A stretch of 43,435 bases of DNA from Plicaturopsis crispa FD-325 SS-3. Its lineage: Eukaryota; Basidiomycota; Agaricomycetes; Amylocorticiales; Amylocorticiaceae. Below, in pieces: positions 43,058 to 43,435 of the stretch; positions within the stretch are counted from its first letter, which is position 1, and each line of letters starts with the position of its first letter. The stretch is taken from the NCBI GenBank assembly GCA_000827205.1, contig KN832579.1, positions 170,237-213,671 on the forward strand, in the 5' to 3' direction. The notes under the pieces are model-generated. The model had not been told where the DNA came from, searched no databases, and worked only from the letters and a program-made list of their open reading frames with translations. The translations under genes were made by a program, and so were the position numbers.

Positions 43058-43435
43058 GTCTTTTTTGCTTCCCCATCATTTTTCTCCTCTTTTTCCGACC
43101 GTCTTTTGATCGTCTCCCCTCTGTTTCGCCCTATCTTTTGATCGTCTCCCCTCTTTTTCGTCCGTCTTTTGATTCTCTCCCCTCTGTTTCGCCTGATTTT
43201 TGATCCTCTCTCCTCTGTTTCGCCCGTCTTTTCATCCTGTCCCCTCTGTTCCGCCTGATTTTTGACCCTCTCCCCTCTGTTTCGCCCGTCTTTTGACCCT
43301 ATCCACTCTGTTTCGCCCGTCGTTTCATCGACCCCCTCTCTTGCGTCCGTCTTTTCATGCTCTGCCCCTGCTTCTCGCCGTTATTTCGTCCCGTCCCTTC
43401 CTTTTTCGCTCTCCTTGTATGCTCTTCCCTGTTTT
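43058..43435. repeat. 31 bp tandem minisatellite running off the window
   Basis: The unit is close to GTCTTTTGATCCTCTCCCCT plus CTGTTTCGCCC (31 bases). The regular array starts at 43101, with about 11 copies to the window edge. More degenerate copies begin at 43058 and again in the last ~100 bp. Units alternate GTCTTTTGA and GATTTTTGA openings, so a 62 bp higher-order unit may exist. The plus strand is almost purely pyrimidine. Confidence 0.9.

Overview
The window looks like a GC-rich chromosome segment from a filamentous basidiomycete, probably an Agaricomycete. The evidence is the gene structure and the gene families. Genes have many exons with short introns, mostly 50-65 nt, GTRNGT-type donors and CTAAC/CTGAC-like branch sites. 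The families present are F-box proteins, a HAM1-like/DUF5923 protein, a DUF3602 protein, MYND and SRPK-like genes, and a MnSOD without a transit peptide. All gene models below were spliced by eye from the sequence. Reading frame was checked across every junction, but there is no transcript evidence.

Layout. Bases 1-9.4 kb hold no convincing gene. They carry a long array of diverged units whose ends are complementary, so each unit can fold into a 100-140 nt hairpin. From 9.5 to 13.0 kb, two F-box genes form a head-to-head inverted duplicate around a shared 294 bp spacer. From 13.7 to 16.7 kb, a nine-exon HAM1-like gene lies on the minus strand. From 16.7 to 21.9 kb is gene-poor and carries a second hairpin-bearing tandem array with ~240 bp period. 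From 22.0 to 24.8 kb is an ankyrin-repeat protein, and from 25.3 to 26.1 kb a Mn/Fe superoxide dismutase with CRE-like and TATA-like promoter elements. After 2.5 kb without a supported gene comes a large coiled-coil, low-complexity protein with in-frame tandem repeats (28.6-31.6 kb). It converges on a small DUF3602 (GRGGxGN-repeat) gene (32.0-32.9 kb). Two more minus-strand genes follow: a coiled-coil protein with a GATA-like zinc finger (33.5-35.4 kb) and a MYND zinc-finger protein (37.1-39.0 kb). From 39.5 to 41.2 kb lies a decayed SRPK-type kinase. The right end is repetitive: a GC-rich degenerate minisatellite, an AT-richer non-coding block, and a 31 bp minisatellite that runs off the window.

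The genes do not form an obvious pathway or cluster. They look like housekeeping or regulatory genes separated by repeat-rich spacers. The most unusual feature is the first hairpin array. Unit sequences differ widely, yet the two arms of each unit change together (CTCCAGCGC with GCGCTGGAG, CTCCAACA with TGTTGGAG, CTCCAGT with ACTGGAG, CTCCAGCC with GGCTGGAG). Nested inner stems do the same. This suggests that the fold itself is maintained, as in a clustered structured RNA or a cruciform-forming satellite. That function is inference; the complementarity is directly visible.
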